Shown here: positions 33,410 to 42,257 of the stretch, piece by piece
Layout of the letters: each line of letters begins with the position of its first letter
Numbering within the stretch: the stretch's first letter is position 1
Source: Pseudomonas sp. VD-NE ins
GTDB taxonomy: Bacteria; Pseudomonadota; Gammaproteobacteria; Pseudomonadales; Pseudomonadaceae
Length of the DNA stretch: 64,000 bases
Assembly (NCBI RefSeq): GCF_031882575.1
Contig: NZ_CP134772.1
Location: 5,034,501-5,098,500 of the forward strand
Direction of reading: 5' to 3'
The notes under the pieces: generated by a model
Databases searched by the model: none
Told to the model about the DNA's origin: nothing
Seen by the model: the letters and a program-made list of their open reading frames with translations, nothing else
Program-made: the position numbers and the translations under genes

Positions 33410-34354
33410 ATGATCCACGACACCCTATGGCTGGACGCGAGTGACCGCAGCCGCCTGTTCGTCAATCAATGGCTGCCGGCGGCGCCGTTGAAAGCGGTGA
33501 TCCTGTTGGCCCACGGCATGGCCGAACACAGTGGTCGCTACGCGCGACTGGCCGACACGTTTTGCGACAAAGGATATGGCGTGTACGCGCCGGATTTGCG
33601 CGGACATGGCAAAACCGCCAATCACGGTACCCTCGGCCACTTCGCCGATGACGACGGCTGGTGCAAAGTGCTGGGCGATCTGGCCAGCCTCAATCAGCAC
33701 CTCGGCCAGCAGCACCCCGGGGTACCGATCATCCTGCTGGGGCACAGCATGGGCAGCTATCTTGCCCAAGGCTATTTACTGCACCACAGCGCCAGTCTGC
33801 ACGGGGCGATACTCAGCGGTTCCAATTTTCAGCCCGTTGCGCTGTATCGCGCTGCGCGGCAGATCGCCCGTCTGGAAAAACTGCGTCAGGGTGGCAAGGG
33901 TCGCAGTGCGCTGATCGAATGGCTGTCGTTCGGCTCGTTCAATAACAAATTCAAACCGGCGCGCACACCGTTCGACTGGTTGAGCCGCGACCCCGCCGAG
34001 GTTGACCTGTACGCCAACGACCCGCTGTGTGGCTTTCGCTGCACCAATCAACTGTGGATCGACCTGCTCGGCGGCTTGCAGCAGATCAGCAAAGCGTCCA
34101 ATCTCGCGCAGATCGACCCGGGCCTGCCGCTGCTGGTAATCGGCGGCGAATGTGATCCGGTGAGTGAAGGCAAGCGTCTGACAGATCTGGCCAATGCGTT
34201 ACGCACGGCCGGCAGCCAGCACCTGCAACTGAAGATCTATCCGCAGGCGCGGCACGAATTGTTCAACGAAACCAATCGCGACGAAGTGATCGCTGATGTG
34301 CTGGCCTGGATCGATCAGGTCCTGAGCCATCCGCGCCCTCAGCGCAGCGAATAA
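33410..34354 (+). CDS. alpha/beta hydrolase, monoglyceride lipase/lysophospholipase type
   Basis: A 314-residue soluble serine hydrolase. Features in order: LLAHGMAEHSGRYARLADTF (oxyanion-side HG motif, near 40), APDLRGHGKTA, the nucleophile elbow LLGHSMGSYLAQGYLL near residue 108, GGECDPVSEGKRL with the acid Asp near 247, and YPQARHELFNETNRDEV with the catalytic His near 282. This pattern is the hydrolase_4 (monoacylglycerol lipase) family. It sits next to fadD2, so it plausibly releases fatty acids from lysophospholipids or monoglycerides for FadD. It is followed after 42 bases by the PhaJ-like gene. Confidence 0.9.
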   Translation: MIHDTLWLDASDRSRLFVNQWLPAAPLKAVILLAHGMAEHSGRYARLADTFCDKGYGVYAPDLRGHGKTANHGTLGHFADDDGWCKVLGDLASLNQHLGQQHPGVPIILLGHSMGSYLAQGYLLHHSASLHGAILSGSNFQPVALYRAARQIARLEKLRQGGKGRSALIEWLSFGSFNNKFKPARTPFDWLSRDPAEVDLYANDPLCGFRCTNQLWIDLLGGLQQISKASNLAQIDPGLPLLVIGGECDPVSEGKRLTDLANALRTAGSQHLQLKIYPQARHELFNETNRDEVIADVLAWIDQVLSHPRPQRSE

Positions 34355-34396
34355 TTTTTTCTGGATTCACTGAATCCGTCACAGGAATCGAGACCG

Positions 34397-34867
34397 ATGA
34401 CCCAGGTTACCAACATCCCTTACGAAGCCCTCGAAGTCGGCCAGACCGCCAGCTACAGCAAGACCGTCGAAGAGCGCGACATCCAACTGTTTGCCGCGAT
34501 GTCGGGCGACCACAACCCGGTGCACCTGGACGCCGAGTTCGCCGCCGCGAGCATGTTCAAGGAGCGTATCGCTCACGGTATGTTCAGCGGTGCGCTGATC
34601 AGTGCCGCCGTTGCCTGCGAATTGCCTGGGCCGGGCACCATTTATATCGGTCAGCAGATGAGCTTTCAGAAGCCGGTGAAGATTGGCGACACGTTGACAG
34701 TACGTCTGGAAATCCTCGAGAAGCTGCCGAAGTTTCGTGTGCGCATTGCGACGCGCGTGTTCAATCAGCGTGATGAGTTGGTGGTGGATGGTGAGGCTGA
34801 GATTCTGGCGCCGCGTAAGCAGCAGACCGTAACACTGCCAACGCTGCCGGCGATTAGCATTGGCTGA
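34397..34867 (+). CDS. phaJ: MaoC-like (R)-specific enoyl-CoA hydratase
   Basis: A 156-residue single hot-dog-fold hydratase. The hydratase-2 motif is FAAMSGDHNPVHLDAEFAAA (residues 31-50) with the catalytic Asp and His, followed by FKERIAHGMFSGALISAAVA. It matches PhaJ1 of P. aeruginosa in length and wording; such enzymes convert trans-2-enoyl-CoA from beta-oxidation to (R)-3-hydroxyacyl-CoA, the monomer of medium-chain polyhydroxyalkanoate. With the hydrolase upstream it forms a likely two-gene unit next to fadD2/fadD1, linking fatty-acid uptake to storage polymer. Confidence 0.88.
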   Translation: MTQVTNIPYEALEVGQTASYSKTVEERDIQLFAAMSGDHNPVHLDAEFAAASMFKERIAHGMFSGALISAAVACELPGPGTIYIGQQMSFQKPVKIGDTLTVRLEILEKLPKFRVRIATRVFNQRDELVVDGEAEILAPRKQQTVTLPTLPAISIG

Positions 34868-34898
34868 TTGATTAGCGGGGTGTCAGGTAAAGCTTTTC

Positions 34899-35060
34899 CC
34901 CCTCACCCCAGCCCTCTCCCCCAAGGGGGCGAGGGGGAAAGGGAGCCGATCTCTGCTGTTTTCAGATCTTGAGTTCGACTGGATATTTCAGGTCGATGTA
35001 GCTCGAAAGAACACCTCGTTCAGTCCCCTCTCCCTCCGGGAGAGGGCTAGGGTGAGGGGC
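34899..35060. repeat. family D repeat, single unit
   Basis: A complete unit: left end CCCTCACCCCAGCCCTCTCC, core with GATCTTGAGTTCGACTGGAT and AGGTCGATGTAGCTC, right end GAGAGGGCTAGGGTGAGGGG. The roughly 30-base termini are inverted copies. The core runs in the opposite direction to that of the copy at 29149. Confidence 0.88.
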
Positions 35061-35083
35061 TTTTTGCTTTTCAAAGTCCCATA

Positions 35084-35114
35084 AAAAAACGCCAGACTAG
35101 CTGGCGTTTTTTAT
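35084..35114. terminator. bidirectional terminator
   Basis: AACGCCAG pairs with CTGGCGTT around ACTAG, with A7 before and T6 after. It ends the minus-strand DUF2383 gene and possibly plus-strand transcripts from phaJ. Confidence 0.9.
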
Positions 35115-35127
35115 AACCGGCAAACGC

Positions 35128-35595
35128 TTACGAACGAGCGCGAGCCTGGTTACGCAGGGCTTTCACCTGGTCGTGGTTGCGTTGCACGCCGTGGTATTGG
35201 CGCTCAACCAGATCACGAATACCGACCAGGTTGTGCTTGTTGATCTTCTCGATGGCTTCACGATATGCCTTCAGTGCATGGTCTTCACCACGCTCGGCTT
35301 CGTTCAGCACAGCCTCTTCGTCTTTGCCGGTGAACATGGCTTTGACGTCGACCCAGCGACGGTGCAGGTCACCGCTGACGCTGGTAGAGGTTTCCGGATC
35401 GCCGCCCAGCTTGCGAACTTCGGCTTGCAGTTCTGCTGCAGCGGTGGCGCAATCAGCGGAGCGAGTTACAAACAGGGTTTTCAGTTCTGGGTGCTTGATG
35501 TCTTCAGCGCAAGTCTTGAACCCTTCCTGACCGTCCTTGCTGGTTTCAATCAGGTCATTGAGTACAGAGATGGCTTCTTTATTCATGTCGGTCAT
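35128..35595 (-). CDS. PA2169/DUF2383-family four-helix-bundle protein
   Basis: A 155-residue soluble, highly helical protein. It matches the DUF2383 (PA2169-like) ferritin-like family: NKEAISVLNDLIETSKDGQE, ELQAEVRKLGGDPETSTSVS, GDLHRRWVDVKAMFTGKDEE, then ERGEDHALKAYREAIEKI. Conserved His and Glu residues (GEDHALKAY) sit where ferritin-like proteins hold metal. The family is often induced in stationary phase or anaerobic conditions; no activity is established. It is monocistronic, with a terminator right behind it. Confidence 0.88.
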   Translation of the reverse strand: MTDMNKEAISVLNDLIETSKDGQEGFKTCAEDIKHPELKTLFVTRSADCATAAAELQAEVRKLGGDPETSTSVSGDLHRRWVDVKAMFTGKDEEAVLNEAERGEDHALKAYREAIEKINKHNLVGIRDLVERQYHGVQRNHDQVKALRNQARARS

Positions 35596-35800
35596 TTTTC
35601 AATTCCTTGCGATTGGTTGAAGATGCAAGGGATATTGCAGTGTGCATGCCAGCTTTTTTATTTATAAAAAATCGTTATAAATCAATAGATTAAAGATAAA
35701 TGAACTATCTGTATCACGGTTATTTGCATGATCTGTCATTTGGCCTGCATGCAGAATGCCTGTATTTTCCAAACTGATTTGAAGCCAGACGATCTCACTG

Positions 35801-36037
35801 ATGAATCCCGAAAAACTCGAACTGCTGATCACCCAAGAAATGCCCTTCGGCAAATACAAGGGCCGGATCATTGCCGACCTGCCGGGGCCTTACCTGAACT
35901 GGTTTGCCCGTGAAGGTTTCCCGCACGGCGAACTCGGTGGCCTGCTCGCGCTGATGCAGGAGATCGACCATAACGGCCTCTCGGACCTGCTCGAACCGCT
36001 GCGCGCCAAACACGGCAAACCTGCCCCGCGCCACTGA
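35801..36037 (+). CDS. DUF3820 small protein (putative quorum-sensing-regulated family)
   Basis: A 78-residue protein of the DUF3820 family: EMPFGKYKGRIIADLPGPYL at residues 13-32, then NWFAREGFPHGELGGLLALM. The MPFGKYKG motif also appears at the end of some exonuclease-like proteins. Family members are annotated as quorum-sensing-regulated virulence factor-like in Pseudomonas, without known mechanism. It follows a 205-base AT-rich intergenic region shared with the divergent DUF2383 gene, and precedes the aminotransferase gene by 30 bases, so those two are probably cotranscribed. Confidence 0.85.
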   Translation: MNPEKLELLITQEMPFGKYKGRIIADLPGPYLNWFAREGFPHGELGGLLALMQEIDHNGLSDLLEPLRAKHGKPAPRH

Positions 36038-36067
36038 AGCGCCCTCCTTTCTTAGAGTCAGCCGACC

Positions 36068-37249
36068 ATGCCCGATAACACCCGCCGCGCCCGTGACGAA
36101 GCCTTTTGGCAAACGTTCGCCGACCGTTACGACGTTCAACCCGGCCCCGTGAACCTGGAAAACGGTTACTTCGGGCGCATGTCGCGCACGGTGATCGAGG
36201 AGTACCAGCGCAATATCGAGCTGATCAACACCAGCAATTCGGTGTACGTGCGCCAGCGTTTCGAGCAGCACGACAACCTCGATATCCGTGCGCAACTGGC
36301 CGAGCTGATTGGCGTACGTGCACAGAGCGTAGCCTTCACCCGCAACGCCACTGAAGGCCTGCAATCGCTGATCCGCAACTACAACCGCTTGCAGCCGGGC
36401 GATCAAGTGCTGATCAGCGACCTGGAATACGACACGGTCAAAGGCGCCATGCGCTGGCTGGCCAAACATCGCGGCGCCGAGGTGATCGAGATTGCCCACG
36501 CGCATCCAGCGAGTTACGACAGTCTGCTGGAGACTTACCGCGAAGCGTTCAGCGGCCACCCGAAGATCAAACTGATGGCCCTGACCCACGTCACTCACCG
36601 CACCGGCCTGGTCATGCCGGTACAAGCCATCGCCGCGCTCGCCAAGGAACATGGCGTCGATGTCATCCTCGACGGCGCCCATGCGCTCGGTCAGATCGAG
36701 TTCGATCTTGAAGCACTGGGCATCGCTTTCGCGGGTTATAACCTGCACAAATGGATCGGCGCACCGCTCACCCTCGGCTTCCTCTATATCGCGCCGCAAC
36801 GCTTGGCCGATATCGATCCGGACATGGATGAAATGCATTACCCGGCCAATGATATCCGTGCGCGCACGTCGTACAGCACGCCCAACATTCCAGCACTGAT
36901 GACCTTGCCGCTAGTGTTCGAGGAGCACCGCTCGCTCGGCGGTGCGCCGGCCAAAGGCGCTCGCGTCAATTATCTGCGCAATCTGTGGGTCAGCGCGGTG
37001 CGGCATTTGCCGGGTATCGAGGTGATGACGCCAGACGATCCACGACTGTATTGCGGCATCACCTCGCTGCGCTTCACCCGGCACGACGATCAACAGGCGA
37101 TGGCCGAGCGTCTGCTCAACGAATACAACCTGTTTACCGTGGTGCGCAACGGTGCAGCCAGCGGGCCGAGCATCCGCATTACACCGGGGCTGACCACCAC
37201 CGCTGCCGAGATGCAGTTGCTGGTACGGGCGCTGAACGAGCTGCGCTAA
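36068..37249 (+). CDS. class V-fold PLP-dependent aminotransferase/epimerase-like enzyme
   Basis: A 393-residue class V (NifS-like fold) PLP enzyme. Segments: GPVNLENGYFGRMSRTVIEE near residue 17, FTRNATEGLQSLIRNYNRLQ near 92 (PLP phosphate), LTHVTHRTGLVMPVQAI near 176, ILDGAHALGQIEFDLEALGI with the PLP-nitrogen Asp near 201, and AGYNLHKWIGAPLTLGFLY with the Schiff-base Lys near 225. The pattern is closest to isopenicillin-N-epimerase-like proteins. No signal peptide is seen. Its stop codon interlocks with that of the convergent intradiol-like gene. Substrate unknown. Confidence 0.88.
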   Translation: MPDNTRRARDEAFWQTFADRYDVQPGPVNLENGYFGRMSRTVIEEYQRNIELINTSNSVYVRQRFEQHDNLDIRAQLAELIGVRAQSVAFTRNATEGLQSLIRNYNRLQPGDQVLISDLEYDTVKGAMRWLAKHRGAEVIEIAHAHPASYDSLLETYREAFSGHPKIKLMALTHVTHRTGLVMPVQAIAALAKEHGVDVILDGAHALGQIEFDLEALGIAFAGYNLHKWIGAPLTLGFLYIAPQRLADIDPDMDEMHYPANDIRARTSYSTPNIPALMTLPLVFEEHRSLGGAPAKGARVNYLRNLWVSAVRHLPGIEVMTPDDPRLYCGITSLRFTRHDDQQAMAERLLNEYNLFTVVRNGAASGPSIRITPGLTTTAAEMQLLVRALNELR

Positions 37250-37821
37250 AACACCGCGCCCGTGGGCTTTTCGTAGCCCGCAAGGCCGATCTGCGACGAC
37301 ACCGCAAAGGTGTCGACGCCGATCGTCAGGCTGCCGAAATAGCCGTCCTCAAGACCTTCCCCGCCAATCGCTCGCAACACCAGCCGCGAGGCGTCATCGC
37401 CCACCGCTTCACAGCTACAGGCATTGGGAAGATGCAGCCGTCCTGTCCAGGCCTCCTGATGTGACTGCGGATTTTGATCATCACTGGCGATGCACACGGT
37501 CATGGCGATGCACGAGGCCCCGCCAGCGTGCAGACCCGGGTAAATACTGGTAAACCGCACAATGCCTTGACTGTCGGTCGACTGGGTGCCGCACAGGTTG
37601 TCGGCGCCGATGTTCTGTTCGATCTGGACCTGGGCGCCAACGACCGGTTCTCCGGTCATGGCGTCGACCAGGGCCAGACGCAATACCAGTGGCAGGCCTT
37701 CGACGCCACGGCTGATGTTGCGCACCTTGCCCGCCGTTTCTCGCCAGACCGGGCTGCCGCCTTGCGGCCCCGGTTGATGCAATGGGTTACGTATTACAGC
37801 GACAGATTGATGGTCGTCCAT
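37246..37821 (-). CDS. intradiol-dioxygenase-fold protein lacking the iron ligands
   Basis: A 191-residue protein whose middle (residues 43-115) follows the intradiol ring-cleavage dioxygenase core: LVLRLALVDAMTGEPVVGAQ, VQIEQNIGADNLCGTQSTDS, QGIVRFTSIYPGLHAGGASC, IAMTVCIAS. In active enzymes this core contains a WHCDA-type segment, a Tyr after the PG turn and an HxH pair; here they read VQIEQN, PGLHAGG and SCIAMTV. Thus the two Tyr and two His ligands of Fe3+ cannot be found. It lacks a signal peptide. It may be an inactive or repurposed beta-sandwich. It converges on, and overlaps by 4 bases with, the aminotransferase gene. Confidence 0.8.
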   Translation of the reverse strand: MDDHQSVAVIRNPLHQPGPQGGSPVWRETAGKVRNISRGVEGLPLVLRLALVDAMTGEPVVGAQVQIEQNIGADNLCGTQSTDSQGIVRFTSIYPGLHAGGASCIAMTVCIASDDQNPQSHQEAWTGRLHLPNACSCEAVGDDASRLVLRAIGGEGLEDGYFGSLTIGVDTFAVSSQIGLAGYEKPTGAVF

Positions 37822-37913
37822 GAGGCGTTCTCTCTTCCGTAAGATGAACGCAGATTAGCGCCACGCAAACGCGGCTGTGCGGTAACTATGTATCGCGTCG
37901 TAACGGTGTCGAT

Positions 37914-38005
37914 GCAGGAGCTGCCGAAGGCTGCGATCTTTTGATGTTGGCGCTCAAGAGCAACGTCAAAAGATCGCAGCCTCGTTTCACTCGACAGCTC
38001 CTACA
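37914..38005. repeat. REP doublet, family B
   Basis: GCAGGAGCTGCCGAAGGCTG and CAGCTCCTACA form the outer arms; GCGATCTTTTGA and TCAAAAGATCGC the inner arms. The right half has the TCGTTTCACTCGACAGCTCC variant also seen at 20259. Confidence 0.88.
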
Positions 38006-38031
38006 TAGCTTCTACACAGCAATTTTCAGGC

Positions 38032-38064
38032 AAAAAAAAACGGTGCACCGACCAAGCGCACCGT
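38032..38064 (-). terminator. terminator of the zwf-pgl-eda operon
   Basis: ACGGTGC and GCACCGT pair around a 10-base loop; the A9 run to the left reads as a T-run on the minus strand. It lies 38 bases after the eda stop codon. Confidence 0.88.
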
Positions 38065-38101
38065 AAAGCCGTAGAACACACAACGAAGTGTCTGGTAACA
38101 A

Positions 38102-38767
38102 TCAGTCCAGCAGCGCCAACGCCTCGGCGGTGCATTCCTGAATACGGGCCCAGTCGCCGTTCTTGATCCACTCCGGATCAAGCATCCAGCTACCGCCCAC
38201 GCACATGACGTTTTTCAGCGCCATGTAGCTCTTGATGTTGGCCGGGCCGACGCCGCCAGTCGGGCAGAATTTCACTTCGCCGAACGGACCGCCAAGGGCT
38301 TTGATTGCCGCCACGCCACCGCTGACTTCAGCCGGAAACAGCTTGAAGCGGCGATAACCCAGACCATAGCCTTCCATGATGCCGGAGGCGTTGCTGATGC
38401 CCGGCAACAACGGAATCGGGCTGTCGACACTGGCTTCCAGCAGGTCACGGGTGATACCCGGAGTGACGATGAACTGCGAGCCAGCGGCTTCGGCAGCCGC
38501 GAGCATGTTGCGATCGAGCACGGTGCCGGCACCGGTCATCAGTTCCGGACGCTGGTCGCGCAGGATCTGAATGGCTTTGAGGCCGAACTGCGAACGCAGG
38601 GTCACTTCCAGCGCGGTCAGACCACCGGCGGCCAGGGCATCGGCCAGCGGCAGCACATCCTGTTCGCGAGCGATGGTGATCACCGGCAGGATCCGCGCCT
38701 TGGCGCAGAGGCTGTCGATCAGGGCAACTTTGTCCGCCATGGAAACGGTCGGGGATGGGGTTGTCAT
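38102..38767 (-). CDS. eda: KDPG aldolase
   Basis: A 221-residue class I aldolase that splits 2-keto-3-deoxy-6-phosphogluconate into pyruvate and glyceraldehyde-3-phosphate, the last step of the Entner-Doudoroff pathway. Signature: ILPVITIAREQDVLPLADAL, GGLTALEVTLRS with the catalytic Glu, GAGTVLD, then FKLFPAEVSGGVAAIKALGG with the Schiff-base Lys, and CPTGGVGPANIKSYMAL. ATG at 38767 follows AAGGAAC; the longer frame is not supported. It ends the zwf-pgl-eda operon, 17 bases after pgl. Confidence 0.95.
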   Translation of the reverse strand: MTTPSPTVSMADKVALIDSLCAKARILPVITIAREQDVLPLADALAAGGLTALEVTLRSQFGLKAIQILRDQRPELMTGAGTVLDRNMLAAAEAAGSQFIVTPGITRDLLEASVDSPIPLLPGISNASGIMEGYGLGYRRFKLFPAEVSGGVAAIKALGGPFGEVKFCPTGGVGPANIKSYMALKNVMCVGGSWMLDPEWIKNGDWARIQECTAEALALLD

Positions 38768-38784
38768 AGCGGCTGTTCCTTGGC

Positions 38785-39495
38785 TCATGGGCACCAGTAA
38801 ATCTCTAACGTAGGTTGCAGAAACGCGCGCACTGGCATGGCGGCGACGTCGGATGCCAGTGCGGCATTCAGGGTGGTCAGTTTCGACTGACCGGAAATCG
38901 ACAGAATCTTGTGTTTCGCCGAAGCCAGCAGCGCACGGCTCATGGTCAGGCGCTGACGCGGCACGCTCGGCGCCAGCATTGGCCAGCAACGGCGCGTGCC
39001 ATCAGCCTGCAGCGCTTCGGCGAGGTTCGGGCTGTCGGGGAACAGCGACGCCGTGTGGCCGTCATCGCCCATGCCCAACACCAGCACATCAATCGGCGGC
39101 AACTCGGCGAGCAGACGATCAGCCTGTTCAGCAGCCTGCTCGACGTTGGCCGCCGCGCTATACAGGCTAAGGAACTGCGCCTTGGCCGCCGGGCCTTTGA
39201 GCAGGTATTGCTTGAGCAGGCCGGCATTGCTGTCGGCGTGTTCAACCGGAACCCAGCGTTCGTCGGCGAGGGTCACGACGACCTTCGACCAATCCAGTTC
39301 CTGCTTGGCCAGGTGCTGGAAAAACGCCACCGGGCTACGACCGCCGGACACCACCAGCACCGCGTTGCCGCGTGCCGCAATGGCCTCGCTCAATTGTTTG
39401 GCGACGTTCAGCGCCAGACCTTCGGCCAACAGCACCGGGCTCTTGAATTCGTGAGCGTTCACGCCCGCAGGCAGTTGCACATCAGATATCGCCAT
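38785..39495 (-). CDS. pgl: 6-phosphogluconolactonase
   Basis: A 236-residue hydrolase that opens 6-phosphoglucono-delta-lactone to 6-phosphogluconate. It belongs to the NagB-like/DevB family: [20 protein letters not shown] near residue 45, [20 protein letters not shown] near 75, and [20 protein letters not shown] near 137, which includes the catalytic His. Its ATG overlaps the end of zwf by 14 bases, indicating translational coupling, and eda follows directly. Confidence 0.95.
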   Translation of the reverse strand: MAISDVQLPAGVNAHEFKSPVLLAEGLALNVAKQLSEAIAARGNAVLVVSGGRSPVAFFQHLAKQELDWSKVVVTLADERWVPVEHADSNAGLLKQYLLKGPAAKAQFLSLYSAAANVEQAAEQADRLLAELPPIDVLVLGMGDDGHTASLFPDSPNLAEALQADGTRRCWPMLAPSVPRQRLTMSRALLASAKHKILSISGQSKLTTLNAALASDVAAMPVRAFLQPTLEIYWCP

Positions 39496-40948
39496 ACCAC
39501 GACCTCCCGTCCCGCGTGATCAATGCAATGGAGCTCATCGGCCCCCACGACCCGGCCGCATACGGCTTGGGCGAGTCACCGGATTTTTTCCACCCGGCGA
39601 TCAGCTGGTCACACCACTTCCACGCGGCTTCGATTTCATCTTTACGGACAAACAGGTTCTGATTGCCGTTCATCACTTCCAGCAACAACCGCTCATAGGC
39701 ATCGGGAATCCGCGCGCTACGCCAGGTGTCGGAGAAATTCAGTTGCAGCGGCCCGCTGCGCAGTTGCATGCCTTTGTCCAGGCCCTGCTCTTTGGTCATC
39801 ACGCGCAAGGAAATGCCTTCGTCCGGTTGCAGGCGAATGATCAGTTTGTTGCTGATCTGCAAACGCTGCTCAGGGGCGAAAATGTAGTGCGACGGTTCCT
39901 TGAAGTGGATGACGATCTGCGACAGTTTCTGCGGCATGCGCTTGCCGGTACGCAGGTAGAACGGCACGCCGGCCCAGCGCCAGTTGCGGATATCGGCACG
40001 CAAAGCGACGAAGGTTTCGGTGTCGCTCTGGGTATTGGAATTCGGTTCTTCGAGGTAACCCGGTACGGATTTGCCTTCGCTGTGGCCGGCGATGTACTGA
40101 CCACGCACCACTTGGGTGGTCAGGCCTTCCGGACTGATCGGCGCCAGCGCCTTGAGCACTTTTACCTTTTCGTCACGGATGCTGTCGGCGGACAAGTCAG
40201 CCGGCGGGTCCATGGCGATCAGGCAGAGCAGTTGCAACAGGTGATTCTGGATCATGTCGCGCAGCTGGCCGGCCTTGTCGAAGTAGCCCCAGCGGCCTTC
40301 GATACCGACCTTCTCGGCCACGGTGATTTCCACGTGGGAGATGTAGTTCTGGTTCCACTGGGTTTCGAACAGGCTGTTGGCGAAACGCAGGGCGATCAGG
40401 TTCTGAACGGTTTCTTTGCCCAGGTAGTGGTCGATGCGGTAGGTGCGGTTCTCCGGGAAGAACTGCGCCACGGCGTCGTTGACCTTGCGCGACGATTCGA
40501 GGTCGGAGCCAATCGGTTTTTCCAGCACCACGCGGGTGTTTTCTGCCAGACCGACTTTCGCCAGGTTCTCGCAAATAGCGCCATACACCGCTGCCGGCGT
40601 GGCGAAGTAGGCAATCATGCGTTGCGTGCTGCCGGCCAGTTCGGCCAGCGCTACATAATCTTCAGATCTGAGGAAGTCGACGTGCAGGTAGGTCAGGCGT
40701 GCGAGAAAACGCTCGGCGACGGCCTCGTCCAGCTCTTTGCCCACATAACGACGCAGTTCGGCGGCGATGAACGCCATGTGCTGTTGCTCGGAACCTTCTT
40801 CACGGGCCAACGCGATGATGCGCGTGTCCTCGTGCAGCAGGTCAGCGCCATCGAGGTGATAAAGGGCAGGAAACAACTTGCGCAGGGCCAGATCGCCAAG
40901 CGCGCCGAACAAGGCAAAGGTGCACGGTTCAACCGTAATCGAAGGCAT
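39482..40948 (-). CDS. zwf: glucose-6-phosphate 1-dehydrogenase
   Basis: A 488-residue NAD(P)-dependent dehydrogenase that oxidises glucose-6-phosphate to the lactone. The nucleotide motif [20 protein letters not shown] begins at residue 12, and the active-site signature [20 protein letters not shown] at about 176-195 contains the catalytic His and Lys. Other conserved parts are [19 protein letters not shown] and [20 protein letters not shown]. The leader has AAGAACAA (Crc/Hfq-type) just before the start, and a HexR-type operator lies at 41014. It heads the zwf-pgl-eda operon, divergent from hexR. Confidence 0.96.
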   Translation of the reverse strand: MPSITVEPCTFALFGALGDLALRKLFPALYHLDGADLLHEDTRIIALAREEGSEQQHMAFIAAELRRYVGKELDEAVAERFLARLTYLHVDFLRSEDYVALAELAGSTQRMIAYFATPAAVYGAICENLAKVGLAENTRVVLEKPIGSDLESSRKVNDAVAQFFPENRTYRIDHYLGKETVQNLIALRFANSLFETQWNQNYISHVEITVAEKVGIEGRWGYFDKAGQLRDMIQNHLLQLLCLIAMDPPADLSADSIRDEKVKVLKALAPISPEGLTTQVVRGQYIAGHSEGKSVPGYLEEPNSNTQSDTETFVALRADIRNWRWAGVPFYLRTGKRMPQKLSQIVIHFKEPSHYIFAPEQRLQISNKLIIRLQPDEGISLRVMTKEQGLDKGMQLRSGPLQLNFSDTWRSARIPDAYERLLLEVMNGNQNLFVRKDEIEAAWKWCDQLIAGWKKSGDSPKPYAAGSWGPMSSIALITRDGRSWYGDI

Positions 40949-40953
40949 GATGT

Positions 40954-40961
40954 TTGTTCTT
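40954..40961 (-). promoter_or_regulatory. Crc/Hfq-type CA motif before zwf
   Basis: Minus strand AAGAACAA, a match to AAnAAnAA, six bases before the zwf ATG where it would cover the ribosome site. Confidence 0.55.
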
Positions 40962-41013
40962 TTATCAAGTTAAGCTACAAATACCTTTTTTCAAGGCATC
41001 ACTCAAGGGAAAA

Positions 41014-41032
41014 TGTAGTAATAACCACAACA
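41014..41032. promoter_or_regulatory. putative HexR operator in the zwf/hexR intergenic region
   Basis: TGTAGTAATAACCACAACA is an imperfect palindrome TGTnGT-N7-ACnACA, close to the known HexR box of Gammaproteobacteria. It lies between the divergent zwf and hexR genes, where HexR sites are expected. Confidence 0.75.
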
Positions 41033-41165
41033 TTTTCGCAAAATACAGATTCCGAGTGGTGGTCGGTCGGAGCCATCAGTAGGATAGGCCACCGTTACGG
41101 GCCATATCAAAGGCCCAATTTGCATAGCCCGGCGCACCTTTGCGCAGGTGAATTAGGAATTCCAT

Positions 41166-42035
41166 ATGGACCGCGTGCGAAATTTACTGGAACAGATCCA
41201 GAGTCGCCTTGAAGACCTGAACAAGGCCGAACGCAAAGTCGCCGAGGTGATCCTGCTCAACCCGCAGCAGGCCACCCGCTTCAGCATCGCCGCCCTCGCC
41301 CAGGCAGCCTCGGTGAGCGAACCGACGGTCAACCGCTTCTGCCGTTCGTTCGGTGTCAGCGGCTATCCCGAGCTGAAACTGCAACTGGCGCAGAGCCTGG
41401 CCAGCGGCGCGGCGTATGTCAGTCGCGCGGTCGAGGCAGACGACAATCCCGAGGCGTACACGCAGAAGATTTTCGGCAGCGCCATCGCCTCACTGGACAG
41501 TGCTTGCCAAGCGCTCGATCCGAACCTGATCAGCCGCGCCGTCGACCTGTTGATTCAGGCGCGGCAGATCCACTTCTTCGGCCTCGGCGCTTCGGCACCG
41601 GTGGCGCTGGATGCGCAGCACAAGTTCTTCCGCTTCAACCTCGCCGTCACCGCGCATGCCGATGTGCTGATGCAGCGGATGATTGCTTCGGTGGCGCACA
41701 CCGGTGAGTTGTTCGTGATCATTTCCTACACCGGCCGCACCCGCGAGCTGGTGGAAGTGGCGCGCATTGCTCGGGAGAACGGTGCTTCGGTGCTGGGCCT
41801 GACGGCGGAGAATTCGCCGCTGGCCAAGGCGAGTACCTTGAGCCTGAATATTCCGTTGCCGGAAGACACCGACATTTATATGCCGATGACGTCGCGGATC
41901 ATTCAGTTGACGGTGCTGGATGTGTTGGCGACCGGGATGACGTTGCGTCGCGGGGTGGATTTCCAGCCGCATTTGCGCAAGATCAAAGAGAGTTTGAATG
42001 CTAGCCGGTATCCGGTTGGGGATGAATTCAACTAA
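41166..42035 (+). CDS. hexR: HexR, RpiR-family regulator of glucose catabolism
   Basis: A 289-residue repressor. The N-terminal HTH of the RpiR family is at residues 1-77 ([40 protein letters not shown]); the C-terminal SIS domain at about 120-250 binds KDPG ([40 protein letters not shown]). In Pseudomonas HexR represses zwf-pgl-eda, edd-glk and gap until KDPG accumulates; matching operator-like sites are present before all three here. The ATG follows TAGGA. It is divergent from zwf. Confidence 0.95.
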   Translation: MDRVRNLLEQIQSRLEDLNKAERKVAEVILLNPQQATRFSIAALAQAASVSEPTVNRFCRSFGVSGYPELKLQLAQSLASGAAYVSRAVEADDNPEAYTQKIFGSAIASLDSACQALDPNLISRAVDLLIQARQIHFFGLGASAPVALDAQHKFFRFNLAVTAHADVLMQRMIASVAHTGELFVIISYTGRTRELVEVARIARENGASVLGLTAENSPLAKASTLSLNIPLPEDTDIYMPMTSRIIQLTVLDVLATGMTLRRGVDFQPHLRKIKESLNASRYPVGDEFN

Positions 42036-42048
42036 AAGTCAAAAGCAC

Positions 42049-42238
42049 CCTCATCGGAACGCCGCCCGCCCAGCCCTCTCCCGGAGGGAGAGGGGGCCGA
42101 TCGAGGTGTCTTGCGCTATACATCGACCTGAATGATCGAGTCGATTATGGATTCAGCACTGCACTTTCACCTCGGCGTAACTCTTAAGCATCCCCCATTC
42201 GGTCCCCTCTCCCTCCGGGAGAGGGCTAGGGTGAGGGT
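42049..42238. repeat. family D repeat, single unit
   Basis: Left end CCCTCATCGGAACGCCGCCC then CAGCCCTCTCCC, core CCGATCGAGGTGTCTTGCGC with GAGTCGATTATGGATTCAGC, right end GAGAGGGCTAGGGTGAGGG. The left end carries an 18-base disruption similar to that in the first unit at 5825. Confidence 0.85.
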
Positions 42239-42257
42239 AGCGGTGTACTTGACACAC

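Noticed and set aside
40956..40981. TTGT and ACAA near the zwf start as a HexR site
   Set aside because: The spacing is 19 bases rather than 7 or 8, whereas the site at 41014 fits the palindrome.
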